Assembly (NCBI RefSeq): GCF_002891435.1
Contig: NZ_POUC01000016.1
Location: 1-46,074 of the forward strand
Length of the DNA stretch: 46,074 bases
DNA from: Streptomyces cahuitamycinicus
GTDB taxonomy: Bacteria > Actinomycetota > Actinomycetes > Streptomycetales > Streptomycetaceae
Direction: 5' to 3'
The notes under the pieces are model-generated. The model was not told where the DNA came from and did no database searches. It saw only the letters and a list, made by a program, of their open reading frames with translations. Made by a program: the position numbers and the translations under genes. Shown one piece after another: positions 1 to 8,813 of the stretch (the first letter of the stretch is position 1; each line of letters opens with the position of its first letter).

Positions 1-205
1 CCGCCGCCCCGGCCGCCGCCAGCACCAGCGCGAGCCCCCCGGCGACCGCGGCCACGCCGTCCCCGATGTCCCACGGCTGAAACGCGTAGTCGAGCTCACT
101 GGCCGGCAGCCCGTCGTGGTTCTGCTGCCCCATCAGCCCCCAGGCGGCCACCGGCACACCACCGACGAGCGCGGCCCCGGCCGCCACGATTCCCCGATTC
201 CTCAT
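1..205 (-). CDS. Membrane protein, N-terminal part only
   Basis: The minus strand is open from an ATG at 205-203 to the window edge, giving the first 68 residues of a protein that continues outside. The start reads MRNRGIVAAGAALVGGVPVA, a basic end followed by a hydrophobic segment. A second hydrophobic Ala/Gly/Val/Leu stretch begins near residue 48 and runs to the edge. A short polar segment (QQNHDGLPASELDY) separates them. This topology fits a small integral membrane protein of unknown role. The ribosome site is weak (GGA about 6 bases upstream). Confidence 0.6.
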   Translation of the reverse strand, partial: MRNRGIVAAGAALVGGVPVAAWGLMGQQNHDGLPASELDYAFQPWDIGDGVAAVAGGLALVLAAAGAA

Positions 206-358
206 ACGTCCAGGATCGAGGGCCGGTACGGGGCCGTCATGAGCACGCGTACTCAGATACCGCCCTGGATGTCCGGGCCTGCCGCGCCGTTCCAGTCCTG
301 TGAGTCGGCGTGCGGGATGATCTCAGCTGTGGTGGGCGACCCACATACCGGCGGCGGA

Positions 359-630
359 TCAAGCCGGGACCACGCTGCGGCCCGTCTCGTGCGCGTAGAG
401 CGCCGCGCGGTCGCGCAGGGCCGCGTGCACCGCCCCTGCGCGTCCCTGCGGCGCTGGGCGGGGCCGTTCGGGAGGTGCAGGATGCCCGCGTTGCCGCGGG
501 AGCCGCGCTGGACCTCCGCCGTGCGGGGGATGCGCAGCGACTCGTAGCGGGCCAGGCGGTCCGCGATCGCCCCGGCCGGCGCGTCGGCGAGGCAGGCCGC
601 CAGGTCCATCGCGTCCTCGATCCGGACGCT
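359..630 (-). pseudogene. FAD-dependent monooxygenase, C-terminal remnant
   Basis: Read on the minus strand, the motif IEDAMDLAACLAD is followed by a RYESLRIPRTAEVQR-like helix and HLPNGPAQRRRDA. This is the usual end of salicylate-hydroxylase-type FAD monooxygenases. After RRRDAQG the meaningful frame changes: LRDRAALYAHETG is read in another frame and ends at TGA 361-359. The upstream FAD-binding and active-site regions are absent; sequence above about 630 has no family likeness. It is therefore a truncated, frameshifted remnant. Family call rests on motif recognition only. Confidence 0.55.
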
Positions 631-1013
631 CACCGCCGCCGGCCAGGGAGCGGCGGCGGTGAAGGCCGCCCCGGCGGGCACGGCGGCCGCCCCCGTGGAA
701 CCCTTCTCACTGCCCCTGACGATCCCGCCGGTCCTCACCCCGTACCGCCGCACCCACACCGGGAGCCGCGGGGCATGTCGCTGTCGTCGGCCCGGTCTCG
801 CAGCCGGAGAGGCTGACCGTCGCCTGGACGGTGCTCGTCAGGCAGGCCTCGTCACGCAGACTGATCACCCACGATCTCATCAAGCGGCGAACCGCCGCCT
901 GGCGTGGTGCCGTCGTCGGCTACCGCAAGCACGGGCGTGCCTTCCCGGCCGACGTGGCCGCGTCGGACCGTTCGCGACTGTCACTGCCCCGGAGATGGTG
1001 ACCGGCGAGCCGC
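631..1013. other. Gene-free spacer with no supported feature
   Basis: Open frames exist on both strands, as expected at this GC content, but none has a convincing ribosome site or recognisable family. A plus-strand frame ending at 1000 (VAWTVLVRQASSRRLITHD onwards) reads smoothly but has no good start. It may be the tail of a lost gene. Confidence 0.4.
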
Positions 1014-2036
1014 CTACGGCTTGGGCGCGGGTTGTTCCCCCGAGCCGCGGACGATCAGGCGGGTGGGAACGGTGATGGTGCGTGCCCGGGAGCGGTCGCC
1101 GTCGAGTCGGGCCAGGGAGGTGGCCGCGGCCCTGCGGCCGACTTCCTCGGGGTCCTGGGCGACGACGGTCAGGGCCGGTTCCAGGGCTTCGGCGAGGGAC
1201 ACGTCGTCGAAGGCCACGACGGCCACCTCCTTGCGTTTGCTGCGGGCGAGTTCGGCGACGATGCCGAGCGCCATGATGTTGTTCCCGGCGAACAGGGCCG
1301 TGGGGGGATCGGCCAGGTCGAGCAGCCGGGAGGTCGCGGCCTCGGCCCCCCGCTGGTCGTGCGCACTGGCGACCAGCGAGCGGTCGTAGGGGAGGCCGGC
1401 CTCGTGCAGGGCCGCCCGGTATCCGGCGAGGCGCTCACGACGGGTGTACAGCTTGACCGGCAGGTCGCCGACGAAGCCGATGCGGCGGTGCCCGTGGGCG
1501 ATGAGGTGGGCCACGCCCTCGTGCGCCCCGGCGCGGTTGGAGCTGACGATGCTGTCCGTGGACAGGCCGACGCCCGGCCGGTCGAGGAAGAGGATGGGCA
1601 GCCCCGCCGTACGGTGCGACTTGAGGTCGGAGTGGTCGGCGCCGACGGACGGTACGACGATCAGGATGCTGACGCGCCGGGCGAGGAACTGGGCCGTCAG
1701 GGCGCGCTCGCGCTCCGGGTCGTCGGCGGACGAGCCCATGAGCAGGGTCAGTCCGCGGTCCCGGACCGTTTCCTCGATGCCGCGGGCCACCGCTCCGAAG
1801 AAGGGGTTGGCCAGGTCGGGGACGACCAGCCCTATGGTCGTGTCCGGACCGCCGACGCGGATGTTGCGGGCCATGAGGTTCGGCTGGAAGCCCAACTTGG
1901 CCACCGCGGCGAGTACGTGTTCCCGTGTCCGCGCCGATACGGGCCCGTCCTCGTTGAGGACTCGGGAGACCGTCTTGGCGCTGACGCCTACTTCTTTGGC
2001 GACATCGGCCAGGGTGGGGCGGCGGCTCGCTGCCAT
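1014..2036 (-). CDS. LacI-family transcriptional repressor (FrcR-like)
   Basis: A 340-residue LacI/GalR repressor. Residues 7-60 form the helix-turn-helix and hinge region (TLADVAKEVGVSAKTVSRVL). The rest is a periplasmic-binding-protein-like effector domain beginning IGLVVPDLANPFFGAVARGI. Length is normal for the family. It is the last gene of the minus-strand run behind the sugar ABC genes and probably represses that operon and the divergent kinase, relieved by the imported sugar or its phosphate. Its likely sites are the two tandem palindromes at 5203-5235. The start has a GGAG-like site upstream (CAGGAGACGG). Effector identity is inferred from neighbours. Confidence 0.88.
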   Translation of the reverse strand: MAASRRPTLADVAKEVGVSAKTVSRVLNEDGPVSARTREHVLAAVAKLGFQPNLMARNIRVGGPDTTIGLVVPDLANPFFGAVARGIEETVRDRGLTLLMGSSADDPERERALTAQFLARRVSILIVVPSVGADHSDLKSHRTAGLPILFLDRPGVGLSTDSIVSSNRAGAHEGVAHLIAHGHRRIGFVGDLPVKLYTRRERLAGYRAALHEAGLPYDRSLVASAHDQRGAEAATSRLLDLADPPTALFAGNNIMALGIVAELARSKRKEVAVVAFDDVSLAEALEPALTVVAQDPEEVGRRAAATSLARLDGDRSRARTITVPTRLIVRGSGEQPAPKP

Positions 2037-2115
2037 GGAGGAAACCGTCTCCTGAGTGCTCCCGGGTTCCGGGCCGCGGCCTCGGCCGGAACATGCGAGA
2101 GCGGGGTTTGCGCTG

Positions 2116-2949
2116 TCAGGTGGCCTGTACTCCGGCGGCCTTCGCGGCCTCGGAATCCGCTACGACAGTATCTCCAGCCTCGTCGACGGTGAGCGCGCCG
2201 GTCATGATGGCGACGACCTCCGCCATGGAGTAGTCGGACGGCTTGATCACGGCGGCGCGCCGGCCCAGCCGGTGGACGTGGATCCGGTCGGCGATCTCGA
2301 AGACGTGCGGCATGTTGTGGCTGATCAGGACGACCGGCATGCCCTTGTCGCGGACGCGGCGGATGAGGTCGAGGACCTGGCCGGACTCCTTGACGCCGAG
2401 GGCGGCGGTGGGTTCGTCCATGACGACGACGCTGCGGGCCCAGGCGACGGCGCGGGCGACCGCGACGGCCTGCCGCTGTCCGCCGGAGAGCGTCTCGACC
2501 GACTGGGTCAGGGAGCGCAGACCGATCTTCAGGTCGGCCATGTGCTCGGCGGCCTCCTGACGCATGCGCTTCTTGTCGAGCATGCGGAAGGCGCTGCCGA
2601 GGATGCCCGGGCGGCGCAGCTCGCGGCCGAGGAACATGTTCGAGGCGATGTCCATGGAGGCCGCCACGGCGAGGTCCTGATAGACCGTCTCGATGCCGTG
2701 GGCGCGTGCGCTCTGCGGGCCGGAGAACTGGATCGGCTTGCCGCCCAGGCGTATCTCGCCCTCGTCCGGCACCACCGCACCCGTGAGGGCCTTGATGAGG
2801 CTTGTCTTGCCGGCGCCGTTGTCGCCGATGACGGCGAGGACCTCGCCGGGCAGCAGGTCGAAGTCGGCGCCGTCGATGGCGGTGACCTGGCCGTAGCGCT
2901 TGACCAGACCGCGCGCCTGCAGAACGGGGGTCTCGGTGGTGGTGGTCAT
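2116..2949 (-). CDS. frcA: Sugar ABC transporter ATP-binding protein (FrcA-like)
   Basis: A 277-residue single-domain ABC ATPase of the monosaccharide (CUT2) class. It carries Walker A GDNGAGKTS (residues 42-50), Q-loop near 90, signature LSGGQ (154-158) and Walker B VVVMDEPT (174-181). A single nucleotide-binding domain, instead of the two fused domains of RbsA/AraG, is characteristic of FrcA. It energises import on the cytoplasmic face of the permease. Its start overlaps the permease stop by 4 bases, so the two are translationally coupled. The fructose assignment follows the similarity of the whole cluster to rhizobial frcBCAK and is less certain than the class. Confidence 0.85.
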   Translation of the reverse strand: MTTTTETPVLQARGLVKRYGQVTAIDGADFDLLPGEVLAVIGDNGAGKTSLIKALTGAVVPDEGEIRLGGKPIQFSGPQSARAHGIETVYQDLAVAASMDIASNMFLGRELRRPGILGSAFRMLDKKRMRQEAAEHMADLKIGLRSLTQSVETLSGGQRQAVAVARAVAWARSVVVMDEPTAALGVKESGQVLDLIRRVRDKGMPVVLISHNMPHVFEIADRIHVHRLGRRAAVIKPSDYSMAEVVAIMTGALTVDEAGDTVVADSEAAKAAGVQAT

Positions 2950-3959
2950 CGGGCCTTCCTCCGGGAGATCTGGTCGACGGTCACCGCGAGGATCACCAGG
3001 ACACCGGTGATCAGGGTCTGGTAGATCGACGCGACGCCCATCAGCTGCAGGCCGTTGCGGAACACACCGACGATCAGGACGCCGATGAACGTGCCCAGGA
3101 CCGACCCGCGTCCGCCGAAGAGGCTGGTGCCGCCGAGCACCACGGCGGTGATGCTGTCGAGGTTGTCGGTCTGCCCGGCCTGCGGGTCACCGACTCCCGT
3201 GCGGGAGATGAGCAGCAGGGCGGCGATGCCGTAGAGGACGCCGGCCGCGGTGTAGACGCCGATGGTCAGCCGGGAGGTGCGGATGCCGTTCAGCCGTGCC
3301 GCTTCCGGGCTGTTGCCCAGGGCGTAGACGTGCCGGCCCCAGCTGGTGCTGCTCAACGCGTAGGCGAGGAGGAGGAACAGGCCGATGGTGACCAGCGAGC
3401 CGTACGTGATGTCGGTCTTGCCGAGCGGGAAGGTCTGCCCGAGGGCCGTCAGCGGGCCGGGCAGGTTGGTGACCGTCTGCTCCTCGGAGTAGATGTGGGT
3501 CAGCGCGAACGCCACGTTGAGCATGCCCAGGGTGACGATGAACGGTGGCAGCGGGATCTTCTGCACCAGCGCCCCGTTGAGCAGACCGAAGCCGCCGCAG
3601 ACCGCCAGGCCCAGCGCGATGGCGGCGAGCGGCGGCAGGGAGCCCTCGGCGGCCATCTTGGCGATCACGATGCTGCCGAACGCCATCACGGCACCGCAGG
3701 ACAGGTCGATGCCCGCGGTGAGGATGATCAGGGTCTGGCCGATGGCGAGGGTGCCGACCACCATGACCTGCTGCACGATGAGCGAGAAGTTCCCGCCCGT
3801 GAGGAACTGGTCGGTCGAGACGGAGAAGAAGGCACAGGCCAGAAGCAGGGCGACCAGCGGGCCCGTGGTCGGTTGCGTGAGCAGTCTGCGGACCGTGGTC
3901 GGCGCTTTCAGCTCCGCGTACGGCTTTGACGTGGAGGGTGGCGTGGACGTGGCAGTCAT
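2946..3959 (-). CDS. frcC: Sugar ABC transporter permease (FrcC-like)
   Basis: A 337-residue inner-membrane permease of the RbsC/AraH family, with about eight to ten hydrophobic segments. Family hallmarks include GQTLIILTAGIDLSCGAVMA (residues about 93-112) and VLGGTSLFGGRGSVLGTFIG (about 275-294). The hydrophilic N-terminus of about 30 residues is cytoplasmic. It should form the homodimeric channel used with the adjacent ATPase and binding protein. A 177-base gap with a strong hairpin separates it from the binding-protein gene upstream. Confidence 0.87.
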   Translation of the reverse strand: MTATSTPPSTSKPYAELKAPTTVRRLLTQPTTGPLVALLLACAFFSVSTDQFLTGGNFSLIVQQVMVVGTLAIGQTLIILTAGIDLSCGAVMAFGSIVIAKMAAEGSLPPLAAIALGLAVCGGFGLLNGALVQKIPLPPFIVTLGMLNVAFALTHIYSEEQTVTNLPGPLTALGQTFPLGKTDITYGSLVTIGLFLLLAYALSSTSWGRHVYALGNSPEAARLNGIRTSRLTIGVYTAAGVLYGIAALLLISRTGVGDPQAGQTDNLDSITAVVLGGTSLFGGRGSVLGTFIGVLIVGVFRNGLQLMGVASIYQTLITGVLVILAVTVDQISRRKAR

Positions 3960-4021
3960 GCGAGGTCCTTGTCGGAAGGCAGAAGTCCTTGTCCGGCCTT
4001 GTCGGGCGGCAGGAGGACGAG

Positions 4022-4084
4022 GGGGCGGCCGTCCCGGGCCGGGGCGGCGGGTCGGCCCGGCCCGGCGGTGGGTCCGGCCGCCCC
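4022..4084 (-). promoter_or_regulatory. Intercistronic hairpin between binding-protein and permease genes
   Basis: GGGGCGGCCG at 4022-4031 is perfectly complementary to CGGCCGCCCC at 4075-4084, and the 43-base loop is itself GC-rich and self-complementary. It lies just after the binding-protein stop. Such hairpins usually protect the upstream mRNA or partly terminate, so that binding protein exceeds membrane components. No U-tract is present, so a simple terminator is less likely. Confidence 0.55.
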
Positions 4085-4136
4085 GCTTCAGGGGTGTCGA
4101 ACGGCGGCAGCCGCGAGGCGGCCGGGGGGCGGCGGC

Positions 4137-5147
4137 TCAGCCCCAGCAGTTCTCCAGGCCGAAGGCGGTGTCCTTGGAAGCGACCCCGTCCTGCGCCTTG
4201 TCGGTGACCAGGGTGACGCCGGTGTCGGTGTAACCCGACACCTTCTTTCCGTCCTTGGCGTACGTCACGACGGCCTTGACGCCCTCGGCGGCCATCTTCA
4301 GCGGGTACTGCTGCGAAGTCGCGGCGATCTTGCCGTCCTTGACGGCCCGGGTGCCGGTGCAGCCGCCGTCGACGGAGACGATCAGGACGTCCTTCTCCCG
4401 GCCCTTGGCCTTCAGCGCCGTGTACGCGCCCAGCGCGGCGGGCTCGTTGATGGTGTAGACGACGTTGATGCCGGGTTCCTTCTGGAGGCAGTTCTCCATC
4501 GCGGTCTGGCCCTTGGACTGGTCGCCGCCGGTGTCCTGAGCACAGGCGACGTCCTTGTCGGTGACGCCGAAGCCCTTCAGGAAGCCGTTGTGCCGCTGAA
4601 CGCCGACGGAGACGCCCGGCGCGAGGTCGAGGGCGGCTATCTTCGCGGTCTTGCCCTTCATCGCGGCCTTGGCGTACTCGCCGATCAGCTCGCCGGCCTT
4701 GAGGTTGTCCGTGGCGAAGAGGGCGTCGACCGCGCTCTGCGGCTCGGTCGGAGTGTCCAGGGCGATGACCAGCACACCCTTGGCCTTGGCCTTCTCGATC
4801 GCGGGCACGATCGCCTTGGAGTCGCTGGGGGTGATCAGGATGCCCTTCACACCGGAGGCGACCATGTTCTCGATGGCGGTGACCTGACCGGCGTTGTCAC
4901 CGTCGAACTTGCCGGCCGCCGTCATGAGCTTGACGCCCTCGGCCTTCGCGGTCTTCTCCGCGCCCTCCTTCATCTTGACGAAGAAGGGGTTGGTGTCGGT
5001 CTTGGTGATGAGGCCGACCTTGACCTCGCCCGAGCCGGTGCTGGTGCTGCCCGATCCCGATCCACAGGCGGTCAGGGCGAGCGCTGCGACACCCGTGCAC
5101 GCGGCGGCTCTGAGCAAGGAGGAGGGCAGACGAGAGGTGCGTGACAT
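4137..5147 (-). CDS. frcB: Sugar ABC transporter substrate-binding lipoprotein (FrcB-like)
   Basis: A 336-residue lipoprotein with a basic start, a hydrophobic segment and lipobox LTAC giving Cys28 as the lipid anchor. A Ser/Gly/Thr-rich linker follows. The mature part is a periplasmic-binding-protein type I domain (peripla_BP_4), with [17 protein letters not shown] near the N-terminus, [14 protein letters not shown] in the middle and [19 protein letters not shown] near the C-terminus. These features match fructose-binding FrcB proteins. It is the first gene of the minus-strand operon and sits directly behind the tandem operators. Expected location: outer face of the cytoplasmic membrane. Confidence 0.85.
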   Translation of the reverse strand: MSRTSRLPSSLLRAAACTGVAALALTACGSGSGSTSTGSGEVKVGLITKTDTNPFFVKMKEGAEKTAKAEGVKLMTAAGKFDGDNAGQVTAIENMVASGVKGILITPSDSKAIVPAIEKAKAKGVLVIALDTPTEPQSAVDALFATDNLKAGELIGEYAKAAMKGKTAKIAALDLAPGVSVGVQRHNGFLKGFGVTDKDVACAQDTGGDQSKGQTAMENCLQKEPGINVVYTINEPAALGAYTALKAKGREKDVLIVSVDGGCTGTRAVKDGKIAATSQQYPLKMAAEGVKAVVTYAKDGKKVSGYTDTGVTLVTDKAQDGVASKDTAFGLENCWG

Positions 5148-5202
5148 GAACGACTCCTGCGGGATGTCGGGCGGGTGGTCGGCAGCGGGGCCTGCCGTCC
5201 CG

Positions 5203-5235
5203 CGATGTCAACGTTGACCGATGTCATCGTTGACA
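5203..5235. promoter_or_regulatory. Two tandem LacI-type operators
   Basis: TGTCAACGTTGACC (5206-5219) and TGTCATCGTTGACA (5222-5235) are palindromes with the central CG typical of LacI-family operators. Together they make a 16-bp direct repeat, CGATGTCA(A/T)CGTTGAC, with one mismatch, at 5203-5218 and 5219-5234. They lie in the divergent intergenic region between frcB and the kinase gene. The local LacI regulator is the obvious candidate ligand. Binding is inferred. Confidence 0.75.
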
Positions 5236-5411
5236 CTGCTTGGCGAGGATGATGGACTCCGTTCCCCGGCAACGTCAATGCCTTGCACTCGTCACAAATC
5301 GGCAACGCCCCTCGGTGGCCGTCCCGCCCCGAAGTCCTTCGTCGGCATGCCCGGGTCATGCCCGATCGCGATCCGCTTTCCGCTCCGCGCGTTCCCAGAG
5401 AAGAGCAGCCC

Positions 5412-6404
5412 ATGAACCCGCGCCAGATCACCGTCCTCGGAGAATGCGTCGCCGACGCGTTCACCGAACCCGCACGCGCCCGGAACGAACTCGCTCTGCG
5501 CGTGCTGCCAGGCGGCGGACCCGCCAACACGGCGGTCTCCCTGGCCAGGCTCGGCACTCCGGCCCGCTTCCTCGCCCGGCTGTCCGGCGACGTGTTCGGC
5601 CGCCTCTTCCGGGCTCACCTCGCGGAATCCGGCGTGGACCTCTCGTACGCCGTCGAGGCCCCCGAGCCCAGCACGCTCGCCGTGGCCGAACTGGACGCCC
5701 GGGGGCAGGCCGCGTTCTCCTTCCACGCCCAGGCGACCGCCGACTGGCAGTGGACCGGCGCGGAACTGGCCGGGGTCGACCTGGCCGGCACCGCCTGTGT
5801 GCACACCGGGTCGCTGGCCCTGGTCAAGGAACCCGGGGCGGCGGTGGTGGAGGAGTTCCTGGCGGTGGCCGCCCCCGGGGCCACGATCAGCATCGACCCC
5901 AACGTCCGCCCGCTCCTGGTACGCCCCGAGGTCTACCGCGCCCGGCTGGCGCACTGGTGCGGCCTCGCGGACGTCCTGCGGCTGAGCGAGGACGACCTGG
6001 AGCTCCTCCTGCCCGGGACACCGCCCGAGCAGGCGTGCGACACCTGGCATGCGGCGGGGGCGCGGCTCGTCGTGATCACGCGGGGCGCCGACGGCGCCCT
6101 GGCCTCACTCGACGGGCAGCGGGTCCACGTGCCCGCGGTGGCGACACCGGTCGTCGACACGGTCGGCGCGGGGGACTCCTTCACCGCAGGCCTGCTGCAC
6201 CACCTCGGCACCCAGGGGCTCCTCGGCGGCAGGCTGACGGACCTGCGTCTCGCCGATGTCGAGGCGGCCTGCCTGTTCGCCGTGCAGGTCGCCGCCCTGA
6301 CCTGCTCGGTGGCCGGACCCAACCCGCCCTGGCAGGACCGGCTGTCGCCACTGCCCCTCACGACGGACGCGTCCGCCGTCCGGCACCTCGACTCCACCCG
6401 CTGA
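5412..6404 (+). CDS. frcK: PfkB-family sugar kinase (fructokinase-like)
   Basis: A 330-residue ribokinase/PfkB kinase. Motif 1 (GGGPANTAVSLARLG, residues 34-48) and motif 2 (DTVGAGDSFTAG, about residues 247-258, whose GAGD supplies the catalytic Asp) are intact. Start ATG 5412 is chosen because the family normally begins with a short strand (QITVLGECVADAF) and a purine-rich site (GAGAAGAG) precedes it. An ATG at 5283 would add an unusual leader. It should phosphorylate the sugar brought in by the divergent ABC transporter. Fructose is inferred from the frcBCAK-like layout. Confidence 0.85.
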   Translation: MNPRQITVLGECVADAFTEPARARNELALRVLPGGGPANTAVSLARLGTPARFLARLSGDVFGRLFRAHLAESGVDLSYAVEAPEPSTLAVAELDARGQAAFSFHAQATADWQWTGAELAGVDLAGTACVHTGSLALVKEPGAAVVEEFLAVAAPGATISIDPNVRPLLVRPEVYRARLAHWCGLADVLRLSEDDLELLLPGTPPEQACDTWHAAGARLVVITRGADGALASLDGQRVHVPAVATPVVDTVGAGDSFTAGLLHHLGTQGLLGGRLTDLRLADVEAACLFAVQVAALTCSVAGPNPPWQDRLSPLPLTTDASAVRHLDSTR

Positions 6405-6700
6405 TCCGACGGGACCTGCTGGAGTCCAGGGAGCCTGCTGAAGGCCACCGGGTGCTGAAGGCCACGGAAGCCTGCTGATCCGCCGGAGTCCGCTGAATCT
6501 CACGGAAGCCCGTGATCCGCCGGAGCCCGCTGAATCCCACGGGACCCCGTGATCCGCCGGAGCCCGCTGATCCGACCCGAGCCCGCTGATCCGACCCGAG
6601 CCCGCTGATCCGACCCGAGCCCGCTGATCCGACCCGAGCCCGCTGGTCCGACCGGAACCCGAGCACCCCACCAGAATCCGCTCGTCCCACCAGAACCCGC
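6401..6700. repeat. Degenerate tandem repeat with four exact 19-bp copies
   Basis: GCTGATCCGACCCGAGCCC occurs exactly four times in a row at 6566-6584, 6585-6603, 6604-6622 and 6623-6641. A diverged copy follows at 6642-6660. Variants of the form TGATCCGCCGGAGCCCGC, with 18-19 bp spacing, extend left to 6401 and overlap the kinase stop codon. Weaker variants run right to about 6700. The repeat fills the spacer between the kinase and the ABM gene. The period is not a multiple of three, so it is not coding. Confidence 0.85.
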
Positions 6701-6727
6701 TCACCCGACCGACAAGGACGGAAGACC

Positions 6728-7021
6728 ATGACGAAAACCCTGCTCGCCGAATTCACCGCCCGCGAGGGAGCGGAGGACGAGGTCACCCGCCTGATCCGGG
6801 ACTACGCCCTGAAGGTGCGCGAAGAGGAAGGCAACCTGGCCTTCGACGTCTACACCAAGACGGCCGCCCCTCGCGCCTACTGGATCTTCGAGGTCTACCG
6901 GGACGAGGACGCCTTCCAGGCCCACCTGAAGGCCCCGTACGGCGCCCCGTTCAACGCGGCACTCATGCCGCTGATCGAGGAGGACGCCTCCGTCCTGACG
7001 TTCCTCGACCCCCTGGTCTGA
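6728..7021 (+). CDS. ABM-domain (quinol/antibiotic biosynthesis monooxygenase-like) protein
   Basis: A 97-residue protein matching the small ABM ferredoxin-like fold. It begins KTLLAEFTAREGAEDEV, with a central NLAFDVYTKTAAPRAYWIFE strand-turn-strand and a typical YRDEDAFQAHLKAPYG helix ending near NAALMPLI. Members are YgiN-like quinol monooxygenases or sugar-mutarotase-like proteins; the substrate cannot be read from sequence. A good ribosome site (AAGGACGGAAG) precedes ATG 6728. It could be co-transcribed with the kinase across the repeat. Confidence 0.82.
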   Translation: MTKTLLAEFTAREGAEDEVTRLIRDYALKVREEEGNLAFDVYTKTAAPRAYWIFEVYRDEDAFQAHLKAPYGAPFNAALMPLIEEDASVLTFLDPLV

Positions 7022-7080
7022 AGCGCGTTCGGCACCAGGCCGGTCGTGCACGACCTCCGCCTGGAAGAGCCGCCGGGCCG

Positions 7081-7129
7081 GCGGGAGACGGCGATCATCT
7101 CGGGTTCGGTCATGCTGGCCGTCTCCCGC
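7081..7129. terminator. Hairpin between convergent genes
   Basis: GCGGGAGACGGC (7081-7092) and GCCGTCTCCCGC (7118-7129) form a perfect 12-bp stem with a 25-base loop. It lies between the convergent ABM gene (ends 7021) and lipoprotein gene (ends 7215), so a bidirectional terminator is the natural reading. It has no U-tract. Confidence 0.6.
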
Positions 7130-7214
7130 GTACTGCCTGCCGTGGACGATCCGATCGCCCCGTCCGTCACCCGCCGGCGAGGATCATCCCCCTGAGCACC
7201 GGCTGAGATGACGC

Positions 7215-7742
7215 CTACAGTCGGTCCCCCACGCCGGCCGGTTCCGGAGGATGCCGCCCGCCGCCGTCCTTGCTGTCCTGCTCGCAGGTTCGTCTGTCGT
7301 AGGCCTGGTCATTGGGGATCAACAGCACTCCGGCAACCCGCTCAGGGCGCTCGACGGCGAGCCACTCCTCGCCCGAGTGGTCACCGCCCGGCCCGAACGC
7401 CTCGGACGAATGGACCGTCTGACACCCCAACGCCACGCGCTCCTCATCGACCGCGCAGGCGTCCACCGCGGGGCCGGATGTGTCGTCGGCGCCGTCGAAG
7501 CGGTAGTGGAAGTAGACCCGGTCACCTTCGGCGGGCAGCTGCGGGTGGGGCTCAAGCCGCCAGTCGACGACCTCGGCGGTGACGCCGAGAGGCCGCCCGG
7601 ACGTGTCCTCGACCCGCACCCTGACACCGGCCTCACCGCGCTCCGCCGTCGTGTCGGTGCAGGCCCACAGGGACGAGCAACCGGACAGGGCGAGAGCCAC
7701 CAGAGCCGACGGCACAGCGGCGAGTATTCGTGCGTGAACCAC
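7215..7742 (-). CDS. Putative secreted lipoprotein
   Basis: A 175-residue protein with a signal peptide (basic start, Ala/Leu/Val core) and lipobox LSGC, lipidated at Cys22. The mature region has a RVRVEDTSGRPLGVTAEVVD beta-rich stretch and four further Cys residues, suggesting disulfides on the outer face of the membrane. The C-terminus is hydrophilic. I do not recognise a named family. It stands alone between the ABM gene and a small membrane-protein gene in the same direction. Confidence 0.72.
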   Translation of the reverse strand: MVHARILAAVPSALVALALSGCSSLWACTDTTAERGEAGVRVRVEDTSGRPLGVTAEVVDWRLEPHPQLPAEGDRVYFHYRFDGADDTSGPAVDACAVDEERVALGCQTVHSSEAFGPGGDHSGEEWLAVERPERVAGVLLIPNDQAYDRRTCEQDSKDGGGRHPPEPAGVGDRL

Positions 7743-7849
7743 TCAGGTGACCTCCAGTCGGGGTGGAGCCGGCACACGCCCACCCCGCGGCACCATCACG
7801 CCGGCCGCGCCGCCGGGAGATGACCCAGCAGTGACAACCACCAGGACCC

Positions 7850-8086
7850 TCAGGGACGGTAGGGATCGCGTGTGGTCGGCAAGTAGTCGTTCCCCATCCC
7901 CCTTCCGTAGGTCACTCGATCGTTCTGCGCCTGTATCCGCCGAGTTTGCTCGATGAGGAGTCCGTCGGCGTTTTCCGTCCTGCTGTTCTGTCGTCGCAGG
8001 AGCACGCAGATCAAAGCCAGCGCCGTCAACAAGAACAGGCCGAACAGGATGCCCAGCTCGATCACCAGAGTCCCCCTATGTGTCAT
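7850..8086 (-). CDS. Small single-span membrane protein
   Basis: A 78-residue protein. Residues about 8-30 (VIELGILFGLFLLTALALIC) form one membrane helix, followed by a basic VLLRRQNSR stop-transfer. The rest is a hydrophilic cytoplasmic tail ending DYLPTTRDPYRP. ATG 8086 is preceded by GGGGGA (ACATAGGGGGACTCTGG is on the coding side just after the ATG, so the ribosome site is poor). No function is recognised. Confidence 0.55.
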   Translation of the reverse strand: MTHRGTLVIELGILFGLFLLTALALICVLLRRQNSRTENADGLLIEQTRRIQAQNDRVTYGRGMGNDYLPTTRDPYRP

Positions 8087-8369
8087 GTGTGCGCTATGGG
8101 TGCGCTGCCGGTACGGGTCCGGTCAGGTCGTGATCGTCCCGATGACTGCGCAGGTGCATCCTTCCCCCCAGGCCCGGCCATCACGCAACGTGACCTGGAG
8201 TCGGCCGAAATGATCGACGGAGCGGCTCCGGCCGCAGCTGCTTCGGGGCGAGTGATCAGGTACTCCGCCCGGGCAGTCGTCCACCGGGTGTCTCCGCCGG
8301 TTGTCAGCGGTGGCCGGTGCGGCCCGTCGGAACGGGCGGCCGGGGCATGACCCCATCGTGCCGCGAGGC

Positions 8370-8731
8370 GCGGCACGATGGTCCACCCACGCCATGTCGG
8401 CCGTCGCGACGAGCGACTGGCCGGCCACGGTCACGGGGGTCACACCGGTGAACGCCACGATGTCCCAGTGGAGATGCGATTGGTCGGCGTACCCGAAGTC
8501 GGCCGCGACCCGGGCCGCCTATTGGCCCCCGGCCAGGCGGGTGGCGGCCCGGCCTGCGCCCGATGCCCAGCTCCTCAGGTGCGCACCGTGCGATGAGGGG
8601 GCGCCGCCCCAAGCCGAGCCGTGCCGTGGTCCGGCCGCGAGGCGTCCGGGATTCGCGATCCCGACCCGTGGGCGGTAGCGGGCAAGGACGGGTCGCACGG
8701 ATCGCGGCGCTGCCGGACCTGTCGCCGTCAT
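8370..8731 (-). pseudogene. AraC-family regulator remnant with in-frame TAG
   Basis: On the minus strand one frame reads LRSWASGAGRAATRLAGGQ, then TAG at 8521-8519, then AARVAADFGYADQSHLHWD and IVAFTGVTPVTVA. The second half is a clear AraC/XylS second helix-turn-helix. The stop falls in the middle of this DNA-binding domain. The part upstream (MTATGPAAPRSVRPVLARYR...) looks like the start of an AraC regulator joined to the C-terminal domain with most of the effector domain missing. It is therefore deleted internally and nonsense-mutated. Confidence 0.7.
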
Positions 8732-8813
8732 GACGGTGCCCTCGTTTCGTGGCTCCGACCCGGACAGCGCGCGAGGAGGAACCGTCAGCGGGGTCGATCG
8801 TCCGGGATGTCGT

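Noticed and set aside
820..1000. Plus-strand frame VAWTVLVRQASSRRLITHD ending at 1000
   Set aside because: No start codon with a ribosome site and no recognised family; could be a lost gene's tail but cannot be supported.
6105..6704. 199-residue minus frame across the tandem repeat
   Set aside because: Produced by the repeat and by the antisense of the kinase; the 19-bp period is incompatible with a repeated protein motif.
7045..7200. Plus-strand GTG frame of about 50 residues
   Set aside because: It lies across the terminator hairpin and has no family resemblance.
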